A DNA stretch of 64,000 nucleotides from CAWINX01 sp963702055 (GTDB lineage: Bacteria; Actinomycetota; Thermoleophilia; Solirubrobacterales; 70-9): the NCBI GenBank assembly GCA_963702055.1, contig OY969702.1:1860001-1924000 (forward strand). Direction: 5' to 3'. The notes below the pieces were generated by a model. The model searched no databases. It saw nothing but the letters and a program-made list of their open reading frames with translations, and was not told where the DNA came from. Position numbers and translations under genes: made by a program. Below are positions 1 to 9,374 of this stretch, piece by piece; the first letter of the stretch is position 1, and the number at the start of each line of letters is the position of its first letter.

Positions 1-2
1 CC

Positions 3-1034
3 AACAGCAACCCGGCGATGCGGAGCGGCGCCACCATGGACCTCGCCTCGACCACCACCTCGGTCGACCTCGACCAGCTCCTCAACACCTTCACTCCGAA
101 GAACCGCGAGGGGCTGAGCAACTTCATCCGCGGCAACGCGGCGATTTACGCCGGTCGCGGCCCCGAGGCAAACCAGACCTACAAGTACTTCGGCCCGGCG
201 CTCAACCGGACCAGCGCCTTCTTCGGCGAGCTGACCGCCGACCAGCATCTGCTGCGGCGCTTCGTGGTCGGCTCGGCCGACCTCTTCACGACCCTCTCCA
301 GGCAGCACGACGCGCTCTCCTCCTCGGTCGCCAACGCCAACACGGCGTTCGCCTCGATCGCCGGTCAGAGCGCCTCGCTCGACCAGGCGCTGCGCCAGCT
401 GCCGGCGACCTTCCGCCAGGGCAGCACCACCTTCGTCAACCTGCGCGCCGCCCTCGACGACCTCGACCCACTGGTCAACACCTCGAAGACCGCCACCCGC
501 AACCTCGCCCCCTTCCTTGCCGACCTGACTCCGGTGTTGCGGAAGGCCGTCCCGGTCTTCCGCAACCTGAAGCTGACCGTGGCCAGGCCGGGCGCCGCCA
601 ACGACCTTGCCTACACGCTCGAGAAGCTGCCGACCATCCAGTCGCGCGCCAGCAAGGCCTTCCCACGCGCGGTCAAGGCGATCCAGGACTACCAGCCGAC
701 CCTCAACTTCGCCCGTCCCTACACGCCGGACATCCTCAACGGCCTCGCCAAACTCGGCCAGGTGACCGCCTACTACGACGGGGTCGGCCACTACATCCGC
801 GCCTCGGTCGGGACCAACCTTTTCGACTACAACGGCGGCACCAAAACGCTCGACCCGATCTCGCCGAGCGACAACTACAACGCCTTCGGCCCCGTCCACC
901 TGCGCAGCCCTTGCCCGGGCGGCGGGACGCAGTCGGCGCCGGACAACTCCAACCCGTTCGTCAACCCGCCGTGGGGCGCCAGCAGCGTCACCACGTCCGA
1001 CTGCGCGCCCGGCGACGCGCCCCCCGGCCCATGA
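3..1034 (+). CDS. MCE-family protein, 5'-truncated by the window edge
   Basis: The reading frame is open from the first bases to a TGA at 1032-1034, so the gene starts upstream of the window. What remains is the part after the MlaD/MCE beta domain: a stretch reading TSVDLDQLLNTF followed by a long helical region (roughly 240 residues) and a Pro/Gly-rich tail. This VDLDQLL transition recurs in the genes downstream and marks the end of the MCE domain. MCE proteins form envelope-spanning hexameric channels fed by YrbE permeases and carry lipids or sterols. It is the first visible gene of a six-gene array and may correspond to mceA by position. An ATG at 18 exists but would omit the whole domain and is not a credible start. 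Confidence 0.85.
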   Translation, partial: NSNPAMRSGATMDLASTTTSVDLDQLLNTFTPKNREGLSNFIRGNAAIYAGRGPEANQTYKYFGPALNRTSAFFGELTADQHLLRRFVVGSADLFTTLSRQHDALSSSVANANTAFASIAGQSASLDQALRQLPATFRQGSTTFVNLRAALDDLDPLVNTSKTATRNLAPFLADLTPVLRKAVPVFRNLKLTVARPGAANDLAYTLEKLPTIQSRASKAFPRAVKAIQDYQPTLNFARPYTPDILNGLAKLGQVTAYYDGVGHYIRASVGTNLFDYNGGTKTLDPISPSDNYNAFGPVHLRSPCPGGGTQSAPDNSNPFVNPPWGASSVTTSDCAPGDAPPGP

Positions 1035-2467
1035 GGCGCGTCCTGCTGATCGGCGGAACCGTGGCCGCGATCGTCGTCGCCGTGCTGCTGATCGGCGGTA
1101 GCGGTAGCGGCGGCGACTACCTGGTCCGCGCGGTCTTCGACAACGGCTCCTTCGTCGTCAACGGCGAGGACGTCCGGGTCGCCGGCGCCAACGTCGGCAG
1201 CGTCCAGTCGGTGGGGGTCACCCTGCCCGGCGAGACCGCCTCCGAGCAGGGCGGTCCCCACGCGGTGCCGGGCAAAGCGGTCGTGGTCCTGGACATCACC
1301 GACCCGGGCTTCCAGGACTTCCGCAGCGACGCCAGCTGCATCATCCGCCCCCAGTCGCTGATCGGCGAGCGCTACGTCGATTGCCGACCGACCCTGCCGC
1401 GGGCGCCCGGCTCGCCGGTGCCGCCGCCGCTGGCCGAGGTCCCGAGCGGCCAGGCGGGCGCGGGGGAGCACCTGCTGCCGCTGGAGAACAACGGCCAGGC
1501 GGTCGACGTCGACCTGGTCAACGACATCTGGCGGCTGCCGTACACGCAGCGCTTCCGAATCATCCTCAACGAGCTCGGGGCCGGGCTGGCGTCGCGCGGC
1601 AAAGACCTCGAAGAGGTGATCCGCCGCGCCGATCCGGCGCTGCGGGACACCGACCGCCTGCTCGCGATCCTCGCCAATCAGAAGGACCAGCTCGCGCAGC
1701 TGGCCAAGGACTCGGAGACGATCATGCGGCCGTTCGCCCGCGAGCGCGCCCACGTCGCCGGCTTCTTCGACAGCGCCGGCTTCGCGGCCCAGGCGACCGC
1801 CGAGAAGAGCCCGGAGCTGGAGTCCTCGCTGCGGAAATTCCCGATCTTCCTGCATCAGTTCCGCCTCACGATGCGCAGCCTCCAGGGCTTCTCCGACCAG
1901 GCGCTGCCGGTCACCCTGGCGCTGGGCAAGGCGGCGCCCTCGCTGACCGACGCGACCCAGCACCTGCCGGCCTTCTACAGCGCTTCGACCGTGGCCTTGC
2001 GCAGCCTCGGCCAGGCGGGCCAGGCGTCCGGCGCGAAGTTCCGCGCCGCCGACCCGGTCGTGCTCCAGGCCCGCGCCCTCGCCCAGTCGGGCGCGCGGCC
2101 GCTGACCAACTTCGCCCGCTTCCTCGGGACGACCCAGAAGACGGGCGGCTTCGAGAACCTGATGGCGCTGATCTACAACACGACCGGCCAGGTCAACGGG
2201 TTCGACAAGTACGGCCACTACCTGCGCACCATGATCACTCCGAGCAACTGCTTCGACTACATCCCGAACCCGGCGATCCCCGGAGCCGGCCAGGCCTGCG
2301 CCTCCGCGAAGTTCCAGGACACCGGCTCGAGCTCGGCGGTGCCGTCTGCGACGCCTCCCGACACGACCACCACCCGCCTGCTCCGCGCTCAGCGGCGGCG
2401 CGAGCAGATCCAGCGCGGCGGCGGCACCTCCGCCCCCGGCCTCCTCAACTACCTCCTGGCGCCATGA
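1031..2467 (+). CDS. MCE-family protein (second in array)
   Basis: A 478-residue protein. The ATG at 1031 overlaps the previous stop as ATGA, which fixes the start and suggests translational coupling. Residues about 5-22 form a membrane anchor or uncleaved signal (LLIGGTVAAIVVAVLLIGG). The MCE domain follows (YLVRAVFDNGS, then GEDVRVAGANVGSVQSVG, then the LIGERYVDC strand). A long alpha-helical domain comes next, and the Thr/Arg-rich tail ends in APGLLNYLLAP. The family role is subunit of an Mce lipid transporter at the outside face of the membrane. Substrate is unknown; the sequence does not distinguish fatty acids, sterols or phospholipids. Confidence 0.88.
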   Translation: MRRVLLIGGTVAAIVVAVLLIGGSGSGGDYLVRAVFDNGSFVVNGEDVRVAGANVGSVQSVGVTLPGETASEQGGPHAVPGKAVVVLDITDPGFQDFRSDASCIIRPQSLIGERYVDCRPTLPRAPGSPVPPPLAEVPSGQAGAGEHLLPLENNGQAVDVDLVNDIWRLPYTQRFRIILNELGAGLASRGKDLEEVIRRADPALRDTDRLLAILANQKDQLAQLAKDSETIMRPFARERAHVAGFFDSAGFAAQATAEKSPELESSLRKFPIFLHQFRLTMRSLQGFSDQALPVTLALGKAAPSLTDATQHLPAFYSASTVALRSLGQAGQASGAKFRAADPVVLQARALAQSGARPLTNFARFLGTTQKTGGFENLMALIYNTTGQVNGFDKYGHYLRTMITPSNCFDYIPNPAIPGAGQACASAKFQDTGSSSAVPSATPPDTTTTRLLRAQRRREQIQRGGGTSAPGLLNYLLAP

Positions 2468-3927
2468 GACCGAGGCGCGGCGGCATAAGCGGAGTGGCCA
2501 CCAGCCCGGTCCTGGTCGGGGCGGTGACGATCGTAATCGTAATCGTCGCCGTCTTCCTCGCCTACAACGCCAACAACGGCCTTCCCTTCGTCTCCACCTA
2601 CAACGTCAAGGTCCTCGTCCCCAACGCCGAGGCGCTGGTAAAAGGCAACGAGGCGCGGATCGGCGGCGTCCGGGTCGGCCTGGTCAAGTCGGTAACCCCG
2701 GTCCGCCTCGCCAACGGCCGCTACGCCGCCCAGCTCGACCTCAGCCTGGACGAGAACGTCAACCCGCTGCCGACCGACACCAGGGTGGTGATCCGCAACA
2801 AGTCGACGATCGGCTTGAAGTACCTCGAGCTCGACCCCGGCAACTCGCCGCGCGGCTACCCGCCCGGCTCGACGATCCCGGTCAGCGCCTACAGCCCGAA
2901 GACGGTCGAGCTCGACCAGTTCTTCAACATCTTCAACGCGAAGACGCGGGAGGCGATCAAGGTCCAGCTGACCGGCTTCGGCACCGCCTTCGCCGGTCGC
3001 GGCGCCGACCTCAACGCCGCCTTCGCCGTCCTCCCCTCGCTGGTCACCCACGCGACCCCGCCGCTCGCCATCCTGGTCGACCCGCAGACCAACTTCGGTG
3101 GCTTCTGGCGCGCCCTCGAGTCGATCTCCGCCGAGGTGGCGCCGGTCGCCGAGCAGCAGGCGCAGCTCTTCGTCGGCCTCGATCGCACCTTCACCGCTTT
3201 CGCCAACGTCGCTCGGCCCTACATCCAGGAGACGATCGTCAAAAGCCCGCCGACCGAGGACACCGCGATCGCCGTGCTGCCGGTGCTGCGGCCCTTCTTC
3301 CACAACTCGCAGCGCTTCTTCGCCGCCTTCGAGCCCGGCGCCGAGGAGCTCGCCCGCATCTCCCCGGAGCTCGCCCGCACCGTCAGGGCCGGCATCCCGG
3401 TCCTCAACGCGAGCCCGGTCCTCAACGCCCAGCTCGAGCCGACCGCCCAGGCGCTGCTCGACTTCCAGGGCGCGCCCGGCGTTATCACCGGCCTCAAGCT
3501 GCTGACCAGCACCAACCAGATCCTCGACCCGAGCCTGCGCTTCATCACCCCCGCCCAGGCGACCTGCAACTACCTGACCCTGCTCTTCCGCAACGCCGCC
3601 AGCATCGGCAACCAGGGCAACAGCCTCGGCACCTGGACCCGCGTCCTGCCGATCGCCGCGCCGAACCCCGGCACCACCCAGGAGGGCGGCGGCAGCGGCG
3701 TCAACAACGAGGGCACGCCATCCTCCGCACCCGCCGCGGGGCCCGGGGCGAACTACCTCCACATCAACCCCTACCCCTACACCGACTCGCCCGGCCAGCC
3801 CGCCTCCTGCATGGCCGGCAACGAGAGGTACTTCGGCGGCAAAGTCGCGATCGGCAACCCGTCGCAGAAGATCACCCTCAACACCGCCGGCCAGAAGCCC
3901 TTCCAGCTCAACCAGGGGGGCAAGTGA
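2464..3927 (+). CDS. MCE-family protein (third in array)
   Basis: A 487-residue protein starting at the ATG of another ATGA overlap. One N-terminal membrane segment (VLVGAVTIVIVIVAVFLAY, residues about 16-34) is followed by the MCE domain: YNVKVLVPNAEALVKGNEARIGGVRVG, then IGLKYLELDPG and STIPVSAYSPKTVELDQFF. The rest is predicted helical and ends in a Gly/Ser/Pro-rich linker and a short tail. Shared motifs with the flanking genes show that the array arose by repeated duplication. Part of the same presumed Mce complex; no yrbE permease gene lies within the window. Confidence 0.88.
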   Translation: MRPRRGGISGVATSPVLVGAVTIVIVIVAVFLAYNANNGLPFVSTYNVKVLVPNAEALVKGNEARIGGVRVGLVKSVTPVRLANGRYAAQLDLSLDENVNPLPTDTRVVIRNKSTIGLKYLELDPGNSPRGYPPGSTIPVSAYSPKTVELDQFFNIFNAKTREAIKVQLTGFGTAFAGRGADLNAAFAVLPSLVTHATPPLAILVDPQTNFGGFWRALESISAEVAPVAEQQAQLFVGLDRTFTAFANVARPYIQETIVKSPPTEDTAIAVLPVLRPFFHNSQRFFAAFEPGAEELARISPELARTVRAGIPVLNASPVLNAQLEPTAQALLDFQGAPGVITGLKLLTSTNQILDPSLRFITPAQATCNYLTLLFRNAASIGNQGNSLGTWTRVLPIAAPNPGTTQEGGGSGVNNEGTPSSAPAAGPGANYLHINPYPYTDSPGQPASCMAGNERYFGGKVAIGNPSQKITLNTAGQKPFQLNQGGK

Positions 3928-5459
3928 TGTCGCGCCTTCCGGACAGGGGCCCGCGTCCCGACCACGGCGAGCACCGCCGCCTGCGGCTGAAGAACTGGCA
4001 GATTGCCGTGATCGCGATCCTGATCGTCACGGTCGGCCCCTACCTCGCCTTCACCAAACACATCCCCTTCACCGGCCACGGCTACACGCTCAACGCGGTC
4101 TTCCGCAACTCGGCGAACATCGCGATCAACTCGCCGGTGCGGGTCGCCGGCGTCAACGTCGGCAAAGTCATCTCTGTCGGCCCCGACGGCAACGACTCCA
4201 AGGTCACCTTTACCGTCAGCGAGGCCGGCCGCCCGATCGCCGCCGACGCCTTCGCCGAGATCCGCCCGCGGATCTTCCTCGAGGGCAACTTCTTCATCGA
4301 CCTCGACCCCGGCAGCCCCAGCGCGCCGAAGCTCGCCGGCGGCTCGACGATCCCGGTCACCCACACCTCGACTGCGGTCCAGTTCGACGAGATCCTCACC
4401 TCGCTGCAGTCGCCCGTGCGGGCCGATCTCGGCCGCCTGCTGCAGGGCTACGGCACCGCCCTCACCCACCAGCCGACGCCTGCCGAGGACGTCACCCAGG
4501 ACCCGCTGGTCAAAGGCGTGACCGGCGCCGGCGGGCTCAACCTCGCCTTTCTCTACGGCGGCAAGGCGGGCCGCTCCAGTGCCCAGGTGACCAACGCCTT
4601 CCTCGGCACCGAGCCGGGCGACCTCTCCCGCCTCGTCGCCGGCGCGGGCAAGACCTTCAGCGCGCTCAGCGCCAACCAGCGCAAGCTCGAGAGCCTGGTC
4701 GTCAACTGGAACACCTTCACCGGCGCTCTCGCCGCCCAGTCGAGCAACCTGGCGGCGACGGTGCATGAGCTGGGGCCGACCCTGCAGACCGCGCACAGCT
4801 CCTTCGCCAACCTCAACGCGGCGCTGCCGCCGCTGCGCACCTGGGCGCGCGAGTTCACCCCCGCCGTTGCCGAGCTGCCGGCGCTGATCAGGGCGGGCGA
4901 GCCCTGGCTGGCCCAGGCCAACCCGCTGCTCGGCGACGCCGAGGGGGGCGGCATCGCGAGGCTACTCGCCCCGACCTCGGAGGGCTTCGCCCAGGCGGCG
5001 AAGTACGGCCTCAACGCGATCAGCCAGACCAACCTGCTCAGCCTCTGCACCAGCCGCACCCTGGTCCCGACCGGCAACCAGGTGATCACCGACCAGTTCA
5101 GCAACGGCCAGCCCAACTACAAGGACTTCTTCTACGACACCGCCAACCTGGCGAGCGAGAGCCAGAACTTCGACGGCAACGGGCCCTTCATCAGCCTGCT
5201 GCTCGGCGGTGGATCGACCCTGGTCAGCACCCCCAATCCGACCGGCAACGTCGCGACAGACAAGACTCTGTATGCCAACGCCGTCGCAGCCCCGACCGGC
5301 ACCCAGCCGGTCGTGCCCGCCGCGGGGAAGAAGGACGCGAACGGCAATCCCATCCTCAACGGGCCGCCTAAAAAGCCCGGCGCCAAGTGCTACAAGCAGT
5401 CCGTCCCCGACCTCAACGCCGTCGGCGTCGGGGCGCCCAACCCGGCGGTGGTCCCGTGA
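3924..5459 (+). CDS. MCE-family protein (fourth in array)
   Basis: About 511 residues. The start is either GTG at 3924, overlapping the previous stop as GTGA, or ATG at 3927; the two differ by one residue. After a basic N-terminus of about 25 residues there is a membrane segment (WQIAVIAILIVTVGPYLAF), then the MCE domain with NSPVRVAGVNVGKVISVG and FLEGNFFIDLDPGS, then the STAVQFDEIL transition. The long helical domain and Pro-rich tail carry several paired Cys, consistent with export. Role is Mce transporter subunit, inferred from family and operon. Confidence 0.87.
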   Translation: MMSRLPDRGPRPDHGEHRRLRLKNWQIAVIAILIVTVGPYLAFTKHIPFTGHGYTLNAVFRNSANIAINSPVRVAGVNVGKVISVGPDGNDSKVTFTVSEAGRPIAADAFAEIRPRIFLEGNFFIDLDPGSPSAPKLAGGSTIPVTHTSTAVQFDEILTSLQSPVRADLGRLLQGYGTALTHQPTPAEDVTQDPLVKGVTGAGGLNLAFLYGGKAGRSSAQVTNAFLGTEPGDLSRLVAGAGKTFSALSANQRKLESLVVNWNTFTGALAAQSSNLAATVHELGPTLQTAHSSFANLNAALPPLRTWAREFTPAVAELPALIRAGEPWLAQANPLLGDAEGGGIARLLAPTSEGFAQAAKYGLNAISQTNLLSLCTSRTLVPTGNQVITDQFSNGQPNYKDFFYDTANLASESQNFDGNGPFISLLLGGGSTLVSTPNPTGNVATDKTLYANAVAAPTGTQPVVPAAGKKDANGNPILNGPPKKPGAKCYKQSVPDLNAVGVGAPNPAVVP

Positions 5460-6823
5460 GCGACGCGAGGCTGAGGGATCGGGCTCGGCACGGCTGGCAG
5501 TCGCTGCGGCGTCAGTCGCGCGGCCGGCTCAAGGACGTGATCGCGATCGCGGCCCTGATCGTCGCGGCGATCGCCACCTCGCTGGTGCTGATCACCGGCC
5601 AGAAAGCGGCGCTGCCCTCCTGGCTCCCCCTCGTCGGCCAGAGCTTCGTCCACTACAACGCCGAGCTCAGCTCCGCGCAGGCGATCACCCCGGGCCAGGG
5701 ACAGGCGGTCGACATCGCCGGGATCCAGGTGGGGAAGGTCTCCTCGGTCGAGCTCCAGGACGGCCACGCCGTCGTCGGCCTCGACGTCGAGCCCAAGTAC
5801 GCGACGCTGATCCATCCCAACGCGCAGGTCCTGATGCGGCCGAAAACGAACCTCAACGACATGGTGGTCGAGGTCGATCCCGGCACCGGCCGCAAGCAGC
5901 TCCCCGACGGCGCGACGATCCCGCTCTCTCAAACCAACCCGAACATCAACCCCGAAGCGTTCCTCTCGACCCTCGACGGCGACACCCGCCAGTACCTCCA
6001 GCTCCTCGTCGCCGGCGGCGCCCAGGCGCTCGGCGGGCCGGGGCAGGGGCTGCGCTTCTCCTCCGAGCTGCGCCGCTTCGGGCCCTTCTCCAAATACATC
6101 TCGGAGCTGAACGGCGCCGTCGCCAAGCGCCGCGTCGCCCTCGCCCGGGTTATCCACGACTTCCGCCTGCTGACCGAGGAGCTCGGCCGCCGCGACACAC
6201 AGCTGCAGCGCTTCGTCGTCTCCTCCAGCGATGCGCTCGGCGCCTTCGCGAGCCAGCAGAACTCGATCCAGCTCGCCCTCCAGGAGCTGCCCGCGACCCT
6301 GCGCACCGCCCAGCTCGGCCTCGGCAGCTCCAACAAGCTCTCGCTGGCGCTGCGCCCGACCCTCACCGAGCTGATCCCCCAGGCCCAGGCATCCCCGGCC
6401 GCGTTCCGCGCCAACACCCGCTTCTTCAAGCAGACGGTCGGCCCGATCCGCCGCCAGATCCGCCCCTTCACCCGGATCATCCGTCCGACCGTCCTGCACG
6501 CCTCGCAGACCGCGAAGCCGTTCGCGACGACGGTCAAGGGCTTCGGCGAGGGAATCGGGTCGCTCAACTACGGCTTCAACGAGCTCGCCTACAAACCGAA
6601 GAACCAGCAGGGCTACCTCTTCTACCTGCCCTGGCTCAATCACGACCTCAACGCCACCTACATGGAGCAGAGCGGCTCCGGGGCGCTGCGGCGCAGCCTG
6701 ATCATGATCTCCTGCAACACCGCGAACCTGGTCGAGGGCGCAGTCAAAGTGCGTCCGTTCCTGCACACCCTCCAGCAGGCGACCAACGTGCCGACCATCA
6801 ACAACAAACAGGCCTGCCCGTGA
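5456..6823 (+). CDS. MCE-family protein (fifth in array)
   Basis: A 455-residue protein from GTG at 5456, overlapping the previous stop as GTGA. The basic cytoplasmic N-terminus (residues 1-25) and the membrane segment (VIAIAALIVAAIATSLVLITG) precede an MCE domain with QAVDIAGIQVGKVSSVEL and LNDMVVEVDPGTG. The helical domain carries the QFVVSSSD motif also seen in the first gene of the array. No lipobox is visible, so it does not match mycobacterial MceE lipoproteins at the N-terminus even though it is fifth by position. Mce lipid transporter subunit by family. Confidence 0.87.
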   Translation: MSDARLRDRARHGWQSLRRQSRGRLKDVIAIAALIVAAIATSLVLITGQKAALPSWLPLVGQSFVHYNAELSSAQAITPGQGQAVDIAGIQVGKVSSVELQDGHAVVGLDVEPKYATLIHPNAQVLMRPKTNLNDMVVEVDPGTGRKQLPDGATIPLSQTNPNINPEAFLSTLDGDTRQYLQLLVAGGAQALGGPGQGLRFSSELRRFGPFSKYISELNGAVAKRRVALARVIHDFRLLTEELGRRDTQLQRFVVSSSDALGAFASQQNSIQLALQELPATLRTAQLGLGSSNKLSLALRPTLTELIPQAQASPAAFRANTRFFKQTVGPIRRQIRPFTRIIRPTVLHASQTAKPFATTVKGFGEGIGSLNYGFNELAYKPKNQQGYLFYLPWLNHDLNATYMEQSGSGALRRSLIMISCNTANLVEGAVKVRPFLHTLQQATNVPTINNKQACP

Positions 6824-8355
6824 ACAAGCAGGCGCCCAGCCCAGCCCGCCTCGCCGTGATCGCCGGCTTCACGCTCTCGTGCTTCGGCATCCTGCTCTTC
6901 CTCTGGATTACCTTCGGCGGCTCGACCCCGTTCCGCGCCAAGACCTACGAGGTCAAGGTGCCCTTCGACGAGGCGACAGCGCTGGTCTCCCAGTCCGACG
7001 TCCGCATCTCCGGCGTCTCGGTCGGCAAAGTCGGCAGCGTGGCGCTCTCGCCCAACGGCAAGCACGCGCTGGCGACGCTCAACATCGACGACGCCTTCGC
7101 GCCGCTGCCCGCCGACACCCGGGCGACTCTGCGCGCCAAGACACTGCTCGGCGAGACCTACGTCGAGCTGACCTCGGGCAATCGCGACGGCGCCAGGATC
7201 GCCGACGGCGGCACGCTCCCCTACGCTCAGGTCGCCAAGTCCGTGCAGCTCGACGAGCTCCTCCGCGCCTTCGACCCGAAGACCCGCAGCGCCTTCCGCA
7301 CCTGGATGCAGGACGCGGCGATCTCGATCCACGGCCGCGGCCAGGCCTTCTCCGACGCGCTCGGGGAGCTGGACCCGACCTTCACCCAGTTCGACCGCTT
7401 CTTCCGCGTGCTCGACACCCAGCGCCTCGCCGTCCGCCAGCTCTTCCGCCAGGGCGCCGTCACCTTCAACGCGCTGAACGCGCGCCAGGGCCAGCTCAGC
7501 AGCCTGATTCGCAACGCCAACCAGGTCTTCCAGGTGACCGGCCAGCGCAACCGCGACATCGAGGCGACCTTCCTCGCCTTCCCGACCTTCCTCGACGAGT
7601 CGAGGCTGACCCTGCGCCGGCTGCGGACCTTCGCGCTCAACACCAACCCGCTGCTGATCCAGCTGCTGCCGGCGATGCGGGAGCTCTCCTCGACCCTGAT
7701 CGCCCTCGGCAAGCTCACCCCACAGCTCGACGGCTTCTTCAACGGCCTCGTCCCGGTAATCGCCAACGCCAACACCGGCTTCGCCGCCTTCCGCAGGCTC
7801 TTCCGCGACGACTTCCCGCCGCTGCTGCGCGGGGTGCAGCCCTTCCTGCGCAACATCAACCCGCTCTTGCAGGGGGTCGACAGCTACAAGCACGAGCTGA
7901 CCGCGCTGCTCGGCAACGCCACCGCGGCGACCAATGCGCTGCGGCCGGGCGAGGACCACTTCGTCAACGTGCTCAGCCCGCTCAACCCGGCTTCGCTGGC
8001 GACCTTCCCGGCGCGCCTCCAGGTCAACCGCAACAACGCTTACAGCAAGCCGGGGATCTACGATGACCTGGCGGCCGGCCTGCCCAGCTTCGGCACCGGC
8101 CAGTGCTCCGCCGGCCTACAGGCGCTGCTCGACTCCAACACGCCGAACGACCCGGTCTTCAACGCTCGCACCGGCGGCGACGTGACCCAGGCGCAGGACT
8201 TCTTCGACCGGCTCAAGCAGTTCGCGTTCAGCGACCAGCTCGACTCCAACGCGACCCCGGCGCCGCCCTGCGTCCAGCAGGGCCCGTTCGCCCCGCTCGG
8301 CGACTCCGGCGGCGCGACCACCTACCAGCACACGCTCGAACAGCCGCTGCCCTGA
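6820..8355 (+). CDS. MCE-family protein (sixth and last in array)
   Basis: A 511-residue protein from GTG at 6820, overlapping the previous stop as GTGA. Membrane segment LAVIAGFTLSCFGILLFLWI, MCE domain with SDVRISGVSVGKVGSVAL and LLGETYVELTSG, the SVQLDELLRAF transition, then a helical region and a Cys-containing C-terminal tail. It closes the array: no further MCE frame follows, and the next gene has its own ribosome site and upstream inverted repeats. By position it would be mceF-like, but I assign no symbol because the order in this lineage is not verified. Confidence 0.87.
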   Translation: MNKQAPSPARLAVIAGFTLSCFGILLFLWITFGGSTPFRAKTYEVKVPFDEATALVSQSDVRISGVSVGKVGSVALSPNGKHALATLNIDDAFAPLPADTRATLRAKTLLGETYVELTSGNRDGARIADGGTLPYAQVAKSVQLDELLRAFDPKTRSAFRTWMQDAAISIHGRGQAFSDALGELDPTFTQFDRFFRVLDTQRLAVRQLFRQGAVTFNALNARQGQLSSLIRNANQVFQVTGQRNRDIEATFLAFPTFLDESRLTLRRLRTFALNTNPLLIQLLPAMRELSSTLIALGKLTPQLDGFFNGLVPVIANANTGFAAFRRLFRDDFPPLLRGVQPFLRNINPLLQGVDSYKHELTALLGNATAATNALRPGEDHFVNVLSPLNPASLATFPARLQVNRNNAYSKPGIYDDLAAGLPSFGTGQCSAGLQALLDSNTPNDPVFNARTGGDVTQAQDFFDRLKQFAFSDQLDSNATPAPPCVQQGPFAPLGDSGGATTYQHTLEQPLP

Positions 8356-8380
8356 GAAGGAGCCCTGGCGGGCGCGGTCG

Positions 8381-8439
8381 TTAAGGACTCCTTAATAGAC
8401 TGGCCGAACAGCGCTCCGATTGTAAACTTCCCGGTTTAC
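8381..8439 (+). promoter_or_regulatory. Two inverted repeats upstream of the secreted-protein gene
   Basis: The 170-nt gap after the mce array contains TTAAGGACTCCTTAA (8381-8395), a perfect inverted repeat with a 3-nt spacer, and GTAAAC-N6-GTTTAC (8422-8439). Both are AT-rich islands in GC-rich DNA and look like operators or promoter elements for the gene at 8528. No regulator can be assigned from sequence alone. Confidence 0.4.
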
Positions 8440-8527
8440 CAGGGTGCGTGTCCGGGAAGGGCATGCAGGGAAACGACAGCGGTGTGGCGCCTCGGGCGTT
8501 GCCGCGGGCTTCTAAAAGGAGAGATTC

Positions 8528-9316
8528 GTGAAGAGATTTCGCAAGCACGTGGGCCGCGGGCACGTCGCCGCGGTGGCGGCGATCAGCGTCTTGGCCGTGG
8601 CCGCCTTCGCCACCAGCGCCTCTGCCGTCAAGGTCACGCTCGGCAACATCGTGATCACCGCCGACGGCGGGGTCAGCCCGAAGGCGCTGCCGAAGCACAA
8701 GCTGGCGCCGATCACCCTCACGCTGAAGGGCACGATGGGCACCACCGACGGCACCCACGTGCCGGCGCTGAAGACCCTCAGCCTGCTCTTCGACAAGCAC
8801 GGCACGGTCGGCACCAAGGGCTTCCCGACCTGCAAACAGGGTCAGATCACCAACACGCTCACCAAGGTCGCCCTTAAGACCTGCAAGAAAGCGCTGGTTG
8901 GCACCGGCACCGTGAGCGCCGAGGTGCAGTTCCCGGACTCCAACCCGGTCCCCGCAAAGGGCAAGCTGCTGATCTTCAACAGCGTGCCGAAGGGCGGCGA
9001 CCCCGTCTTCATCCAGCACGCCTACATTTCTTATCCGGTCGCGACCACGGTGGTAACGGTCGCCAGGGTCACCAACGTACACGGCAAGTACGGAAAAGCG
9101 ACAACGATCCAGATCCCGCCGCTCTCCGGCGGCTACGGGTCGCTGAAGAGCTTCACCGCGAAGCTCCACAAGACGTACAAGTACAAGGGCAAGAAGAAGA
9201 GCATCTTCCTCGCCGAGTGCGCCAACGGGCATTTCTTCGCCCACGGCGACTTCACCTTCACCACCGGCGACAAACTGAGCGGCAGCGTCGTCAAGACCTG
9301 CATTTCGAAGCGCTGA
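8528..9316 (+). CDS. Secreted protein of unknown function
   Basis: 262 residues from a GTG start with a strong ribosome site (AAAAGGAGAG) just upstream. A clear signal peptide (basic n-region, hydrophobic residues about 14-32, likely cleavage after ATSASA) is followed by a Lys-rich beta-type domain without a catalytic motif I recognise. Four or so Cys are spread as CKQG, TCKK, ECANG and KTCI, suggesting disulfides outside the cell. A strong terminator follows, so it is its own unit. I recall similar Lys-rich exported proteins from Thermoleophilia-type genomes, but no function follows from that. Confidence 0.75.
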   Translation: MKRFRKHVGRGHVAAVAAISVLAVAAFATSASAVKVTLGNIVITADGGVSPKALPKHKLAPITLTLKGTMGTTDGTHVPALKTLSLLFDKHGTVGTKGFPTCKQGQITNTLTKVALKTCKKALVGTGTVSAEVQFPDSNPVPAKGKLLIFNSVPKGGDPVFIQHAYISYPVATTVVTVARVTNVHGKYGKATTIQIPPLSGGYGSLKSFTAKLHKTYKYKGKKKSIFLAECANGHFFAHGDFTFTTGDKLSGSVVKTCISKR

Positions 9317-9338
9317 TTTTCAAGCAGGGGTAACGGAT

Positions 9339-9374
9339 AAGGCCCTCGGTTCTCACGAACCGGGGGCCTTTTTT
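9339..9374 (+). terminator. Rho-independent terminator
   Basis: A 14-bp stem (AAGGCCCTCGGTTC pairing with GAACCGGGGGCCTT, one G-T wobble) around a TCAC loop, followed by a run of T. It lies 22 nt after the stop at 9316. The T run overlaps the purA stop codon (TTA at 9373-9375) on the other strand. On the minus strand no T run follows the stem, so it is mainly a plus-strand terminator. Confidence 0.9.

Noticed and set aside
875..2218. Long open frame on the minus strand opposite the second mce gene (similar ones at 2449-3762, 5390-6766 and 6658-7959)
   Set aside because: Arg/Glu/Leu/Gly-rich translations without domains; they mirror the codon pattern of the real genes on the other strand, as usual in GC-rich DNA.
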